A stretch of 64,000 nucleotides of DNA, taken from contig QFNE01000003.1 of the NCBI GenBank assembly GCA_003240735.1, positions 1-64,000 of the forward strand, in the 5' to 3' direction. Shown here in pieces: positions 44,391 through 53,926 of this stretch. The DNA comes from Paracoccus denitrificans. GTDB lineage: Bacteria; Pseudomonadota; Alphaproteobacteria; Rhodobacterales; Rhodobacteraceae. The position numbers and the translations under genes were made by a program. The notes below the pieces were generated by a model, which saw nothing but the letters and a program-made list of their open reading frames with translations, was not told the DNA's origin and ran no database searches. Every line of letters begins with the position of its first letter. The first letter of the stretch is position 1.

Positions 44391-47300
44391 CAACTTCCCC
44401 CAGTCTGATTGCGCCAAAGCCGATCGTAGATGTCCTGCTGGATCTTGTTCGTCAGCTCGCGCTCACGCTGGATCATCTGCTGTCTCAAATTCTCGTTCAC
44501 AGGTGTCCCTGATCTCTTGTGCCTCAGCCAGTCCTCAAAGCTTTTCTTGCCTCTGGAGCGGTTGGCTGACGCACTCATACCATGGTAGTTCGTCGGATCA
44601 TTGAGGATCGCCAACTGCTGATCACGTGGCAAGTCTCCGAAGCCTTCCATGTTACGGATGCGATCAGCCGGGACAATATGATCCGCATCGTAAGGGCCGG
44701 TGCGCATCTGGCCGGGTAACCATTCGTCAGGTTGAGGGTTCCTTGGGGATGCTTCGGGCACACCTTCGTTGACCATAGCCCGGATGGAGTCGTCAGGAGT
44801 TCTGTCGCGGAGCCACTTCCAGTCCGCATCACTAACCTGACGCCCCTCGATTTTTGGCTTGCCGCGGGGCACATCGGGCCCACCCGCCGACGTATCGGGC
44901 CGGGTCGTGTTGGGGCCGCTTGTGTCGGGCGCGTCGGCATGCTGGTTCGGGTTGGGCCGATCGGCGGTGTTGTCGGTGTGCGGGCGGCGTGCGCTCGGTG
45001 TGTCATCGTCCCGGCGCGGGGTCGGGTTTTCGCCGTTCGCGCCACAGCATGCCAGCCCCAGCGGGTCGATCATGCTGTTGGGATCGGCGACATAGGCTTG
45101 CGGTCGGGTGCCGCCAGCCAGCCCTATGGGGTCGGGCGACAGGTACTGCGCCGCATCCGGATCGTAGTAGCGGAAACGGTTGTAATGCAGCCCGCTTTCG
45201 GCGTCGAACCATTGGCCCTGCTGGCGGATCGGACACTCAGAGCCTTGGGTGTCTGCGCGACCCCACACAGGGTTCGTGCCGCGCCAGACGACGTCCTTGC
45301 CGTCCGCTGACACCAGTTCGGTCGGTGCGCCGGTATGGTCGGTCACGGTGAACTGCGGCTGACCTTGGGCTACACGCGCCAGCGGCACGAACCCGTCGGG
45401 CTGCCAGACCCAGTGCGTCGCGGCGGGCCAGTCGGGCATGCCGTCCGCAGCAAGTGGCGCCTCGGCCGCGATCTGGTCGCCGTCCCACTGCCAGGCGGTG
45501 CCGTTGGCGGGGCTGACGGGCGTGCCATCCAGCAGGGTTTCCTGCCGATGAATGCGGCGGCCGAACGCGTCATAACGATATGCCCAGCGCTGCCCGCGCG
45601 GGGTCGTCACCGCGACCAGCCGGTTATAGGCGTTCCATTCATAGCGCCACGTCTGATAGTCACCCGCCCGCTGAACGGTCTTTTCGACGACCCGGCCACA
45701 GGCATCGTGAACAAAGCTGATGTCACCGCTTTGCTGGACCCGACCCGCGCTGAGCGCCAGCGACGTGGTGCTGTCATCATCCGTGATCCGGGTCAGGTTG
45801 CGGCTGGCGTCATAATCGTACTGGGTCAGCGCGTCCTGGCCAGCGTGGGGAACATGGCGCAGGGCCGCGATCTGCCCCCGCGCGTCATAGGACATCAGAG
45901 TGTGGCCCGTGCGCCCGTCTTCGATGGCAACCGCCCGCCCGGCACTGTCGCGACGCCATGTGCGGTGGGTCAGCGCACCCAACCGCAGCGATTGCGCAGT
46001 CTGTCCGTCGCCCTTCAACGTCCCGGCCCGCGCCTGCGGGGGCAGTGCCGACAGAGGCCCTGCGACCTGTTCGATCAGCTGGCGCGCGACGTCCCAGCCT
46101 TGCCCCAGGGCAAAGCCGTCAGGCGATTGGCGCAGGATTTCGTGGCCGGCCGTATCGTGTGCGAAATGCAGCGCCGGACGGCCGTCAAGGAACAGGGTTT
46201 CGACATGTCCGGCGTTGGAATAGGCGATGCCCATGTCCAGCACATCGCCGGTCCGCTCCACCCGGTTGGTCCCGCTGGCGTGATACTCGGACCGGATGGT
46301 CCGCCCGTCAGCAACCTCGGACGTCATGCGGCCCAGACTGTCGAAGGTGAATCGCACCTCTGACCCCGGCATCCGGCCTGCAATCACGCGACCCGCGGGG
46401 TCATGGTCATAAGTGATCGACAGTTCCGGCTGGCCCTGCACGTCCGACCCCAGAAGGCGGCCACCGGGCGACCAGCGATATGTCGTCGTGACGCCGTCGG
46501 GCGTCGTCTTGGCGATCATCCGGCCCAGCGGGTCGTTTTCATAGCGCGTCACGCGACCGGCAAAGTCACGTTCGGCCACGACATGCCCGGCCTTGTCGCG
46601 GGCGAATTCATGGCGAAGCCCGGCTTCGTCGACCAACGCCGTCAGGCGCAGTTCGCTGTCGTATTCCAGTTGCTGGCGCAGCCCCAGACCGTCGATCCGT
46701 TCGGCCAAAGCATCGAAGGGTCCGTGGGCAAAGCCGCGACGTTCGCCACTGGGGTCGATCACGGCGGCGATCTGGCCTTCGGCGTCGCGGGCGACATGGG
46801 TCACATGGCCGTCCGGATGGCGGATGCGCCGCGCGCGGCCCCGCGGGTTATCCTCGGATCGGGTCACGTCGTACTCGGTAACGGCGCCCTTGACATCGGA
46901 TTCCCAGACCAGCCGCCCTTCGGTGTCATAGCGCGTCAGCGTCTCCAGCCCGGCGGCGTCCTGATACCGGGACGGGCGCTGCAGCGCGTCGTAATAAATC
47001 CGCTGCTGGCGGCCGTCGGGGCGGTCGATGCGCAGGACCTGGCCCTGCTTGTTCCGGCGATAGATCGTCGTCCCGCCCGCGGGATCATCCACCGCACTCA
47101 GGTTGCCGTTCGCGTCATGGCGCAGCGCGCTGACCGCGCCACCCGCATCCTTGCGGGCGTTCGGACGGTCGTCGGGTCCAAAACTTACCCCGCCATGTTT
47201 ATTGCCGTCTGCATCGGTCCAGCCGACCAGCCGCCCCTTGCGGTCATAGTCATAGGTCGTGCGGTTCCCCAGCGGGTCGACTTCGGCCAGGATGTTGAAG

Positions 47301-49216
47301 CTCATCCCCCATTCGGTCAGCCAGACGTGACCATTGGGATCGGTGCGCTTCCAGACAACGCCCTGATCGGTCCAGTCATAGATCGTGACCGCACCCTGTC
47401 GATTTGTCACGCGCGTACGTCGGCCCGGAACGTCGTAATCCAGTTGAATGCCCAGATGGCCGCTGTCCGACCAGTTCCGCGACACCCGACCGTCCGCGCC
47501 ATAGGCGTAATGCGCCCGCGTCACCCCGGTGTCCGACCAGCCGGTCATCCGCCCGTGGTCGTCATAACGATAGTTCAGCGTCCCCGCCTGTGACGATGCC
47601 GCCTGCGTCAGCAAGCGCTGCGCCGAATAGGTCCACGAAAAGACGCAATCGCGCACGTCGTCGGCGTCCAGCACAGCGTGGCGCAGAAGGCCCGCTTCGC
47701 TGTTCAGCGTCAGCGAAAATCCGTCGGAATGCTCGACGGCGCGCAGGCCTTCTTCGCCGCGGATGAAGCGGATGGTGTTGCCGTTGCGATCCTCGATCCG
47801 GGTCAGCAGCAACCTGTTGCCCTGACGCGGCTCGAAGACCTGGAACAGCTGCGCGTCGCAGTCATAGATCCACATGACGCCGTCGCGGCGACCTGCCAGC
47901 TCCAGCATCGGGAACTTCAGGTTCTCGCTGCGGACCGCGTTGTGGGGGGTGTGGAAAGTGATGCGCACCCCTTCGCCGTCCTGATAGGTCACGGTGCGCG
48001 GACCCAGTTCCAGATGCTGGGACCAGTTGCAGGCCCAGTTCCGGCCCAGATCGCCATTCAAACCGGGGCGATAGGTGCGCATCAGGCGCAGCGGAATGGT
48101 GCCCGGAATGTCGATGTCGGTGCGCTGATCCGACACCTGCCCCGAGGCGACATCCACCGGGTCGCCGGGCCGAGAGCAGACGCTGTTCGGCGCGTTTTCA
48201 TGCGGCGTCGCCGGATCGGGGCGCGTCGCGGGGGGCGGGTTTTCACCTTTTGGCTTGTTCGCGGGCGGGGCATCGCCCTTGTCGCCCTTGGGGAACGGCA
48301 GGAAATCGGAGATGACCACGAACGTCCGCGTCAGGCGCATGGCCCACCCGCCATCGATGTCCAGACGGATCGAAGACGTGGTCGTATCCAGCTTGATGGT
48401 TTCGCGGCCGGTCTGGATCGTGCCGTCACACGTCGTCTTGTGGCCCTTGCGCCCGATGGGCCAGCCATTGACGAACACCGTCTCAGACCCTTCGGCCACC
48501 TGTTTTGCGCCATGGTCGCGGCACGCGACCGGTGCTGTCACATGCGAGACAGGCTTGCCTTCGAAATGCACGTTGTGAGAGCCATCGGCGATTTCCCCTT
48601 TTTCTTCGCCATGCGCACCGACCGAGCTGGCGATCCCACCCACGAATCCGCCAGCCAGACCACCCGCCGCGCCGGCCAGTGCGGCGATGACGAACGGACC
48701 TGCAACGCCACCCGTCAGGACCGTCGCCGTCACCGCCGCCGCAGCAACGCCGACCACCACGGCCGCGATCATCAGCCCGGCAACCAGTCCCGTCTTGGTG
48801 TGGAATATCTTGTCGCCCTTGCACGCGGGCTGTTCACTGGGGCCCGCCAAAGGCTCCATCCCCATCATGTCGGCAATCACGTTGCCCACGTGCCCGCCAG
48901 CCCATTCCCCCACTTTGGCCGCGACGAACCCGGCCGCTGCTCCGACCACCAGCGGCCCGGCCACCGTCATCGCGGCACTGCCCGCCGCGCCCAACGTGGC
49001 ACCGCCCATCAAGGCCGATCCCCCCGCGATCGCCGACGGAACGGCCACGCCGCCCGCCATGACGCCGTATTGATAGGCGTCACTATCGGCAAAATCCAAC
49101 GCGTCGTCCCAAGCCTGAACCGGTCCTGATCGCGCGTCGGGCTGGGGCGGCATCTGGTTGCCGCCGCCCGCCACGTTCGCGCCATAGGTCATGTTCGTGC
49201 CAAGACCACCGCTCAT
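44390..49216 (-). CDS. T6SS-type PAAR-Rhs polymorphic toxin with C-terminal HNH nuclease
   Basis: A 1608-residue Rhs effector. Order: N-terminus; first glycine/alanine-rich hydrophobic block (about 52-120); a prePAAR-like ACKGDKIFH (131-139, AxxxDxxxH spacing); second hydrophobic block (about 141-200); PAAR domain (about 205-275, GSHNVHFEGKPVSHVTAPVACRDHG); proline-rich linker; Rhs shell with many YD repeats (about 345-1385); core end DPIGL...DPLGL (cleavage type). The last 220 residues are a variable tip with an HNH motif DADHIVP (1511-1517) and N...SASANRSRGKKSFEDW. It is delivered on VgrG; the hydrophobic blocks need the Eag chaperone encoded just upstream. Confidence 0.93.
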   Translation of the reverse strand: MSGGLGTNMTYGANVAGGGNQMPPQPDARSGPVQAWDDALDFADSDAYQYGVMAGGVAVPSAIAGGSALMGGATLGAAGSAAMTVAGPLVVGAAAGFVAAKVGEWAGGHVGNVIADMMGMEPLAGPSEQPACKGDKIFHTKTGLVAGLMIAAVVVGVAAAAVTATVLTGGVAGPFVIAALAGAAGGLAGGFVGGIASSVGAHGEEKGEIADGSHNVHFEGKPVSHVTAPVACRDHGAKQVAEGSETVFVNGWPIGRKGHKTTCDGTIQTGRETIKLDTTTSSIRLDIDGGWAMRLTRTFVVISDFLPFPKGDKGDAPPANKPKGENPPPATRPDPATPHENAPNSVCSRPGDPVDVASGQVSDQRTDIDIPGTIPLRLMRTYRPGLNGDLGRNWACNWSQHLELGPRTVTYQDGEGVRITFHTPHNAVRSENLKFPMLELAGRRDGVMWIYDCDAQLFQVFEPRQGNRLLLTRIEDRNGNTIRFIRGEEGLRAVEHSDGFSLTLNSEAGLLRHAVLDADDVRDCVFSWTYSAQRLLTQAASSQAGTLNYRYDDHGRMTGWSDTGVTRAHYAYGADGRVSRNWSDSGHLGIQLDYDVPGRRTRVTNRQGAVTIYDWTDQGVVWKRTDPNGHVWLTEWGMSFNILAEVDPLGNRTTYDYDRKGRLVGWTDADGNKHGGVSFGPDDRPNARKDAGGAVSALRHDANGNLSAVDDPAGGTTIYRRNKQGQVLRIDRPDGRQQRIYYDALQRPSRYQDAAGLETLTRYDTEGRLVWESDVKGAVTEYDVTRSEDNPRGRARRIRHPDGHVTHVARDAEGQIAAVIDPSGERRGFAHGPFDALAERIDGLGLRQQLEYDSELRLTALVDEAGLRHEFARDKAGHVVAERDFAGRVTRYENDPLGRMIAKTTPDGVTTTYRWSPGGRLLGSDVQGQPELSITYDHDPAGRVIAGRMPGSEVRFTFDSLGRMTSEVADGRTIRSEYHASGTNRVERTGDVLDMGIAYSNAGHVETLFLDGRPALHFAHDTAGHEILRQSPDGFALGQGWDVARQLIEQVAGPLSALPPQARAGTLKGDGQTAQSLRLGALTHRTWRRDSAGRAVAIEDGRTGHTLMSYDARGQIAALRHVPHAGQDALTQYDYDASRNLTRITDDDSTTSLALSAGRVQQSGDISFVHDACGRVVEKTVQRAGDYQTWRYEWNAYNRLVAVTTPRGQRWAYRYDAFGRRIHRQETLLDGTPVSPANGTAWQWDGDQIAAEAPLAADGMPDWPAATHWVWQPDGFVPLARVAQGQPQFTVTDHTGAPTELVSADGKDVVWRGTNPVWGRADTQGSECPIRQQGQWFDAESGLHYNRFRYYDPDAAQYLSPDPIGLAGGTRPQAYVADPNSMIDPLGLACCGANGENPTPRRDDDTPSARRPHTDNTADRPNPNQHADAPDTSGPNTTRPDTSAGGPDVPRGKPKIEGRQVSDADWKWLRDRTPDDSIRAMVNEGVPEASPRNPQPDEWLPGQMRTGPYDADHIVPADRIRNMEGFGDLPRDQQLAILNDPTNYHGMSASANRSRGKKSFEDWLRHKRSGTPVNENLRQQMIQRERELTNKIQQDIYDRLWRNQTGGS
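44393..45052 (-). other. Variable toxin tip of the Rhs protein (HNH/ENDO VII-like nuclease)
   Basis: The 220 codons after the DPLGL core boundary. The first 60 residues are a Pro/Asp/Thr-rich linker, and the nuclease proper is about 150 residues. Catalytic-looking residues: Asp and His of YDADHIVP, the Asn of LNDPTNYHG and the Asn/Ser of SASANRSRGKKS, matching the DHIxP...N...N.S(K/R)G pattern of HNH nucleases used as bacterial toxins. The distal two thirds (to about 44860) is more A/T-rich than the Rhs shell, fitting cassette exchange. Confidence 0.75.
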
Positions 49217-49220
49217 GGAT

Positions 49221-49643
49221 CTATCCCTTTCGGAACCGCATCGTCTGGATGATGCGCTGCATCTCGGCCCGCTGGCCGTCGGTCAGTTTGACAGGCGCCG
49301 TCACCGTCATCACCATGGCCCGGCCACCGGGTGTCGGCACCATGTAGATCAGCTGGTGCATCGGCCCCTGGGTTGATTGCCAACGGCATTCGATCTCGGC
49401 ACCGTTGGCACCGTCCAGCGTGACCCCGCGCCGGTTCAGCAGTTCGAACTTGTCCAGCTTGCGGCTGACTTCGCTGACCTGATCTTCCAGATACTCATCA
49501 AACGACATGCCGAAGGGCACATCATCCCGGGTCACCGTGAAGGTCATCCCGGGTTCCAGGGGCGAGCCGCTGGAGACGACGTTGATCGACTGATCTTTCC
49601 AGCCGGATGGCAGGTCGATCGAGGCCTCGTTCATCACATACAT
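49221..49643 (-). CDS. Eag-type T6SS effector chaperone (DUF1795/DcrB fold)
   Basis: A 140-residue protein of the DcrB/DUF1795 family: IDLPSGWKDQSINVVSSGSPLEPGMTFTVTRDDVPFGMSFDEYLEDQV, then a second strand-helix unit ending EMQRIIQTMRF. Eag chaperones hold the N-terminal transmembrane parts of PAAR effectors in a soluble state until they load on VgrG. It has no signal peptide, unlike DcrB itself. It lies between vgrG and rhs, 4 bp before rhs. Start at 49643 or an in-frame ATG three codons further (49634). Confidence 0.85.
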   Translation of the reverse strand: MYVMNEASIDLPSGWKDQSINVVSSGSPLEPGMTFTVTRDDVPFGMSFDEYLEDQVSEVSRKLDKFELLNRRGVTLDGANGAEIECRWQSTQGPMHQLIYMVPTPGGRAMVMTVTAPVKLTDGQRAEMQRIIQTMRFRKG

Positions 49644-49701
49644 TCAGTAAAACACCGTCTTGGGGTCATCAAATCGCCGATCGTCGAGCATGTGGGCCGC
49701 T

Positions 49702-51780
49702 CTACATGCCACCCCCGCCGCCGCCGCCCCCACCGCCACCGGAACTGCCGCCGCTGTTGTTGAGATGAATCATCCCGGCCACCTGATCGATCAGCCCCTT
49801 CGACAGCGAAATCTTGGAGCCGTTGGAAATCAGGAATATTCCGTCCGGCGTGATCTGGATCAGCGAGTTTTCCCCGACAGACAGGTTGATCTTGCTGTTC
49901 GAGACGATGTTGACGACGTCCTTGCCGAACACGTCCAGCTTGGTCTTGGTCGAAATCGACGCGTCCTCTTCCGAGCTGTAATCCATCGTCTGCTTGGAGT
50001 AATTGCTGACACGGGTGTCCGACGTCAGATAGACGATGTCCTTGCCCGACACGTTCACCTGATTTTCGGCCGAGTAATTGATGTTGCCCGGGCCACCCGC
50101 ACCAGCGACGGCATTGGCGTTTACGGTATTGGCCTTGACGCTGCGGGCCAAGGCTACCGTCTCTGTCAGGTTGCCTGACCCGATGACCTTGGTTTCGTCG
50201 CCGGCATCGACCGCAATGGACCGGTTGCCGCCCACGACCTGCGTGGTCTGGTTGTCCTGAATGATGCTGTCCATGTCCTTCTGGGCATGCATGAACAGCC
50301 GTTCGGCACCGGTCGCGTCATCCAGGCTCATCTCGTTGAAGCCTGAACCGTTATGCGTCTTGGTCTTGAACCCCGACTTGGTCTTGTTGTCAGGCAGGCC
50401 ATAGATGTTGGCGTTGTCGGCATTGACCACGCAGCCGGTGATCAACGGCTTGTCCGGGTTGCCGTCGATGAAGTCGACGACGACCTCCATCCCGATGCGG
50501 GGAATGACGACCGCGCCAAGGCCGTTCCCGGCCCATTGCTGGCTGACCCGGCAGCGCATCGATTTGGCACCGGTCAGGTCCCAGTGGAACTTGACCAGCA
50601 CGCGGCCGAATTCGTCACAATCGATTTCGCCTTCGCCCACGACCATCGCCGTCTGGGGACCCTGCACGACCGGACGCTGGGTCCGGCGCGGCGGCGCGAT
50701 GGGGCTGGATGCGGGCATCAGCGTATAGGCGCCGGAGTAGGAATATCCGTCGCCGCCATCCTGACCCGATCCATAGGCCTCGGACTGAAAGCTGTGGACC
50801 GCGGACAGACAGATCTGGCGGGCCTCGACCCCCGGGACGCTTTCGCCCGTCAGGTTGACGATCATGCCGGCTGAAAGCCCGGCGCAGTCACCTTCGGCGC
50901 GGTTGCGCTTGTCCGATCCACGGAACTGGTCGGCACGCAGACGCGCCAGCAGCTTGCCCTCGGCGTGGTCCAGATAGTCACCCGGATACTCATAGCTTTC
51001 CAGCTGACCGAATGCGTGGGCGGCGTCCCCGATCTGGTCGGCCTCCATCAGTGCGGTGGGCGACTTGAAGTTGTAATCGATCAGCCGCACGGCACCAGTT
51101 GTCAGGTTCCGTTCCGGCGCGATCTGCCAGAAATGCTCCTCGGTCGCCTGATGATGCTTGTCGACCGGGTAATAGGGTCGCGCACCGCCCGCGATCGGGT
51201 CGTGGCCTGCGTCCGAATCGGTCAGGACCAGCGTGTGGTTCGTGTCGCTGTGCTTGAAGTGGAACGAGATGCCGAACCGCTCCATCATGCGGCGGGCAAA
51301 ATCCAGATCCGATTCCCGATATTGGACGGTGTATTCCAGCGACGGATAGGATTTCGTCAGACGCAGTTCCATGGCCGGATTGCCTGCGCCGGAATAGGGC
51401 TCCAGAACTTCGGTCAGGATCGTGTCGACGCTTTTGTTGTGGAAGATCTTCTGGTTGTTGCGACGGCCAGCCAGCCAGAACCACGGCCGCAGCGTCAGTT
51501 CATAAACGTGCCCGTTTTCCGCCGTCCCCATGCGCCGCGTGCGGGTGACGATCCCGTCGAACTGATTGGGGCCGTTGCGGGTTTCCAGCGTGACCGTGGC
51601 ATGGCTGCCCAGAAGACTGTCAAAGTCGACATTCGCGTCGGGCGCCAGCGCCTCTACGCGATAGTCGAACAGCTCGTTGACATAGTCCTCGCCGGTGAAG
51701 CGCAGCAGGACAAGCTTGTCAGGACCAAGCGCCGTGGCAAGCCGCCCCAGCCGCGAAGCCTGTTTGAAGGGCGCGTTCAT
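49702..51780 (-). CDS. Type VI secretion spike protein VgrG (TssI)
   Basis: A 692-residue spike protein: gp27-like base (about 1-370; YRVEALAPDANVDFDSLLG, YTVQYRESDLDFARRMMERFGISFHF), OB/gp5-like domain (AMVVGEGEIDCDEFGRVLVKFHWD ... RVSQQWAGNGLGAVVIPRIGMEVVVDFIDGNPDKPLITG), and a long beta-helix needle. It ends in NNSGGSS, eleven glycines and Met, an unusual flexible tail. It is first in the leftward array, preceded by GAGGTG 6 bp before the ATG. No other T6SS genes lie in the window. Confidence 0.96.
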   Translation of the reverse strand: MNAPFKQASRLGRLATALGPDKLVLLRFTGEDYVNELFDYRVEALAPDANVDFDSLLGSHATVTLETRNGPNQFDGIVTRTRRMGTAENGHVYELTLRPWFWLAGRRNNQKIFHNKSVDTILTEVLEPYSGAGNPAMELRLTKSYPSLEYTVQYRESDLDFARRMMERFGISFHFKHSDTNHTLVLTDSDAGHDPIAGGARPYYPVDKHHQATEEHFWQIAPERNLTTGAVRLIDYNFKSPTALMEADQIGDAAHAFGQLESYEYPGDYLDHAEGKLLARLRADQFRGSDKRNRAEGDCAGLSAGMIVNLTGESVPGVEARQICLSAVHSFQSEAYGSGQDGGDGYSYSGAYTLMPASSPIAPPRRTQRPVVQGPQTAMVVGEGEIDCDEFGRVLVKFHWDLTGAKSMRCRVSQQWAGNGLGAVVIPRIGMEVVVDFIDGNPDKPLITGCVVNADNANIYGLPDNKTKSGFKTKTHNGSGFNEMSLDDATGAERLFMHAQKDMDSIIQDNQTTQVVGGNRSIAVDAGDETKVIGSGNLTETVALARSVKANTVNANAVAGAGGPGNINYSAENQVNVSGKDIVYLTSDTRVSNYSKQTMDYSSEEDASISTKTKLDVFGKDVVNIVSNSKINLSVGENSLIQITPDGIFLISNGSKISLSKGLIDQVAGMIHLNNSGGSSGGGGGGGGGGGM

Positions 51781-51907
51781 GCAGCACCTCGTTTGAAATG
51801 GATCGTCTGAAAAAGGTCGTCTCGAAATCTGGACACAAGCCTAGCGACGGTTCCAGACCTTGCAAACTAAAAGTTATGTAACAGCCATGCGCACCCGCAA
51901 AATGGCA

Positions 51908-51933
51908 AAACCCCGCCGTTTCCAGCGGGGTTT
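51908..51933 (-). terminator. Terminator of the DEAD-box helicase gene
   Basis: AAACCCCGC (51908-51916) pairs perfectly with GCGGGGTTT (51925-51933), 8-nt loop. On the minus strand it is followed by TTGCCATTTTG. It sits 28 bp past the helicase stop and about 130 bp before the vgrG start. Confidence 0.65.
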
Positions 51934-51961
51934 GGGCTTGTTTCAGGGGGCGAGGTGTCCG

Positions 51962-53926
51962 TCAGCCGCGATCGGACGGTTTGCCCTTATAGGGTTTCGC
52001 CTTGCCGCCTTTGGGCGGGCCCGCCTTGAAGCCGCCGGTTTTCCCCGGCTTTGCAAAGGCCGGTTTGCCGAACTTGGCGGCTGACGCGGGCTTGCCGGCA
52101 GGCTTGGCCCGGGCAGGACGGGAAGCGGAATCACCGGCGTCTGCGGGCGTGCCGTCTTCAGGATGCCAGCCCGACTTGCGGGGGCGTTCGACCCAGCCTT
52201 CGGCCTTGGCACGGGGCTTGAACGGACGGTCGCCCTGTTCGGCCTTCGGGCCCTTGCGGTGGCCTTCCTTGCGCGGACCGTCCTTGCGGGGACGACTGCC
52301 CATCGGCGGACGCTCAAGGTTCGGCTCTTCGTCCAGACGGCGCATCGTCAGGCCGGGTTCCAGTTCGACCTCGGTCCCGAAACGCGGGGCGGCGTCGGCG
52401 GCGATCTGAACAAAGGTTTCGTCCTGACGCACCCGGATCGCCCCGATGGCGTCACGCGTGATGCTGCCGCCCTCGCAGATTTTCGGCAGCAACCACCGCG
52501 CCTCGGCACGGCCGGTGTGGCCCACGGACAGCGAGAACCAGACCGATGGACCGAAATCCTCGGCCGGGCGGGGTTTCGCCGGGGCGCCCGGCGCGGGGGG
52601 CGCGGCCTCCATCAGCTCTTCTGGCGCGGGTCGGCCTTCGCGCCACAACTGGACGAACGCCTGCGCCACCTGCGCGGGGCCGAAGCGTTCCAGAAGCGTC
52701 GCGGCGGCAGCCCCGTCATCATCAGAGGTCGCGGTCAGGGACGGATGTTCCAGCATGCGCACATCGTCGCGTGCCTGCACGTCATCGGCGGACGGCGGCG
52801 TCGTCCATTCGGCGTTCACCTTGGCGTTCTGCAGCAGACGCTGCGCCCGCTTGTAGTCGCCCGTGGGCACGATCAGCGCCGAAATCCCTTTGGCCCCGGC
52901 GCGGCCGGTGCGGCCCGACCGGTGCAGCAGGGTTTCCGCATTCGTCGGCAGATCGGCATGGATCACCAGCTCCAGACCCGGCAAGTCGATGCCGCGCGCG
53001 GCGACGTCGGTCGCGATACAGATCCGTGCACGTCCGTCCCGCAGGGCCTGCAGTGCGTGGGTGCGTTCCTGCTGGCTCAGCTCACCCGACAGCGCGACGG
53101 CCCGGAACCCGCGATTGCCCATGCGGGCAAGCAAATGGTTCACGTTCGCCCGCGTCTTGCAGAAGATGATCGCGGTCTGCGCCTCATAGTAGCGCAGCAT
53201 GTTGAAGATCGCAGGCTCACGGTCGCGCCCGGCAACCGTCAGTGCCTGATAGGTGATGTCGCCATGCTGGCGCGATTCCCCACCCGCAACGACGCGCTGT
53301 GCGTCGCGCTGGAAATCACGGGCCAGCTTCTCGATGGCGGGCGGCACGGTGGCCGAAAACATCAGTGTGCGCCGGTCCTCGGGGGCAGAGCCCAGGATGA
53401 ACTCCAGATCCTCGCGGAAGCCCAGATCCAGCATCTCGTCAGCTTCGTCCAGAATGGCGACGCGCAGCGCCGACAGGTCCAGACTGCCGCGTTCGATATG
53501 GTCGCGCAGGCGGCCCGGGGTGCCGACGACGATCTGTGCCCCGCGCGCAAGCGCGCGGCGTTCGGCGCGGTAATCCATGCCACCGACGCAGGTCGCGATA
53601 TGCGCGCCCTGATCGCCGCCGCCAGCCTTGGCGTAAAGCCATTCCAGTTCGCGCGCGACCTGCAGCGCCAGTTCGCGGGTCGGCGCGATGGCCAACGCCA
53701 GCGGCAGAACCGCGGGGGGCAGCATATCGCCGTCCAGAATGTCGCCTGCCATGGCAAGTCCGAACGCCACCGTCTTGCCCGAGCCGGTCTGCGCGGATAC
53801 CAGCAGGTCGCGGCCGGAAAGGTCTTTGTTCAGAACCGCTTCCTGAACCGTCGTCAGTTCAGAATAGCCGCGTTCCGACAACGCCGTGGCCAACGGCGCG
53901 GCCAAGGTTTCTTCAATCATGTGCAT
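51962..53926 (-). CDS. DEAD-box RNA helicase with DbpA-like RNA-binding domain
   Basis: A 654-residue helicase. Core motifs: AQTGSGKT (45-52), PTRELALQVARELEWL, GTPGRLRDHIERG, ILDEADEMLDLG, FSATVPP, and HRSGRTGRAG. After residue about 470 comes a DbpA-type RNA-binding fold (VWFSLSVGHTGRAEARWLLPKICEGGSITRDAIGAIRVRQDETFVQI), then a roughly 110-residue Lys/Arg/Gly/Pro-rich basic tail. Likely acts in ribosome assembly or cold adaptation (DeaD/DbpA type). Starts at 53926 or 53920 are both possible. Confidence 0.93.
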   Translation of the reverse strand: MHMIEETLAAPLATALSERGYSELTTVQEAVLNKDLSGRDLLVSAQTGSGKTVAFGLAMAGDILDGDMLPPAVLPLALAIAPTRELALQVARELEWLYAKAGGGDQGAHIATCVGGMDYRAERRALARGAQIVVGTPGRLRDHIERGSLDLSALRVAILDEADEMLDLGFREDLEFILGSAPEDRRTLMFSATVPPAIEKLARDFQRDAQRVVAGGESRQHGDITYQALTVAGRDREPAIFNMLRYYEAQTAIIFCKTRANVNHLLARMGNRGFRAVALSGELSQQERTHALQALRDGRARICIATDVAARGIDLPGLELVIHADLPTNAETLLHRSGRTGRAGAKGISALIVPTGDYKRAQRLLQNAKVNAEWTTPPSADDVQARDDVRMLEHPSLTATSDDDGAAAATLLERFGPAQVAQAFVQLWREGRPAPEELMEAAPPAPGAPAKPRPAEDFGPSVWFSLSVGHTGRAEARWLLPKICEGGSITRDAIGAIRVRQDETFVQIAADAAPRFGTEVELEPGLTMRRLDEEPNLERPPMGSRPRKDGPRKEGHRKGPKAEQGDRPFKPRAKAEGWVERPRKSGWHPEDGTPADAGDSASRPARAKPAGKPASAAKFGKPAFAKPGKTGGFKAGPPKGGKAKPYKGKPSDRG

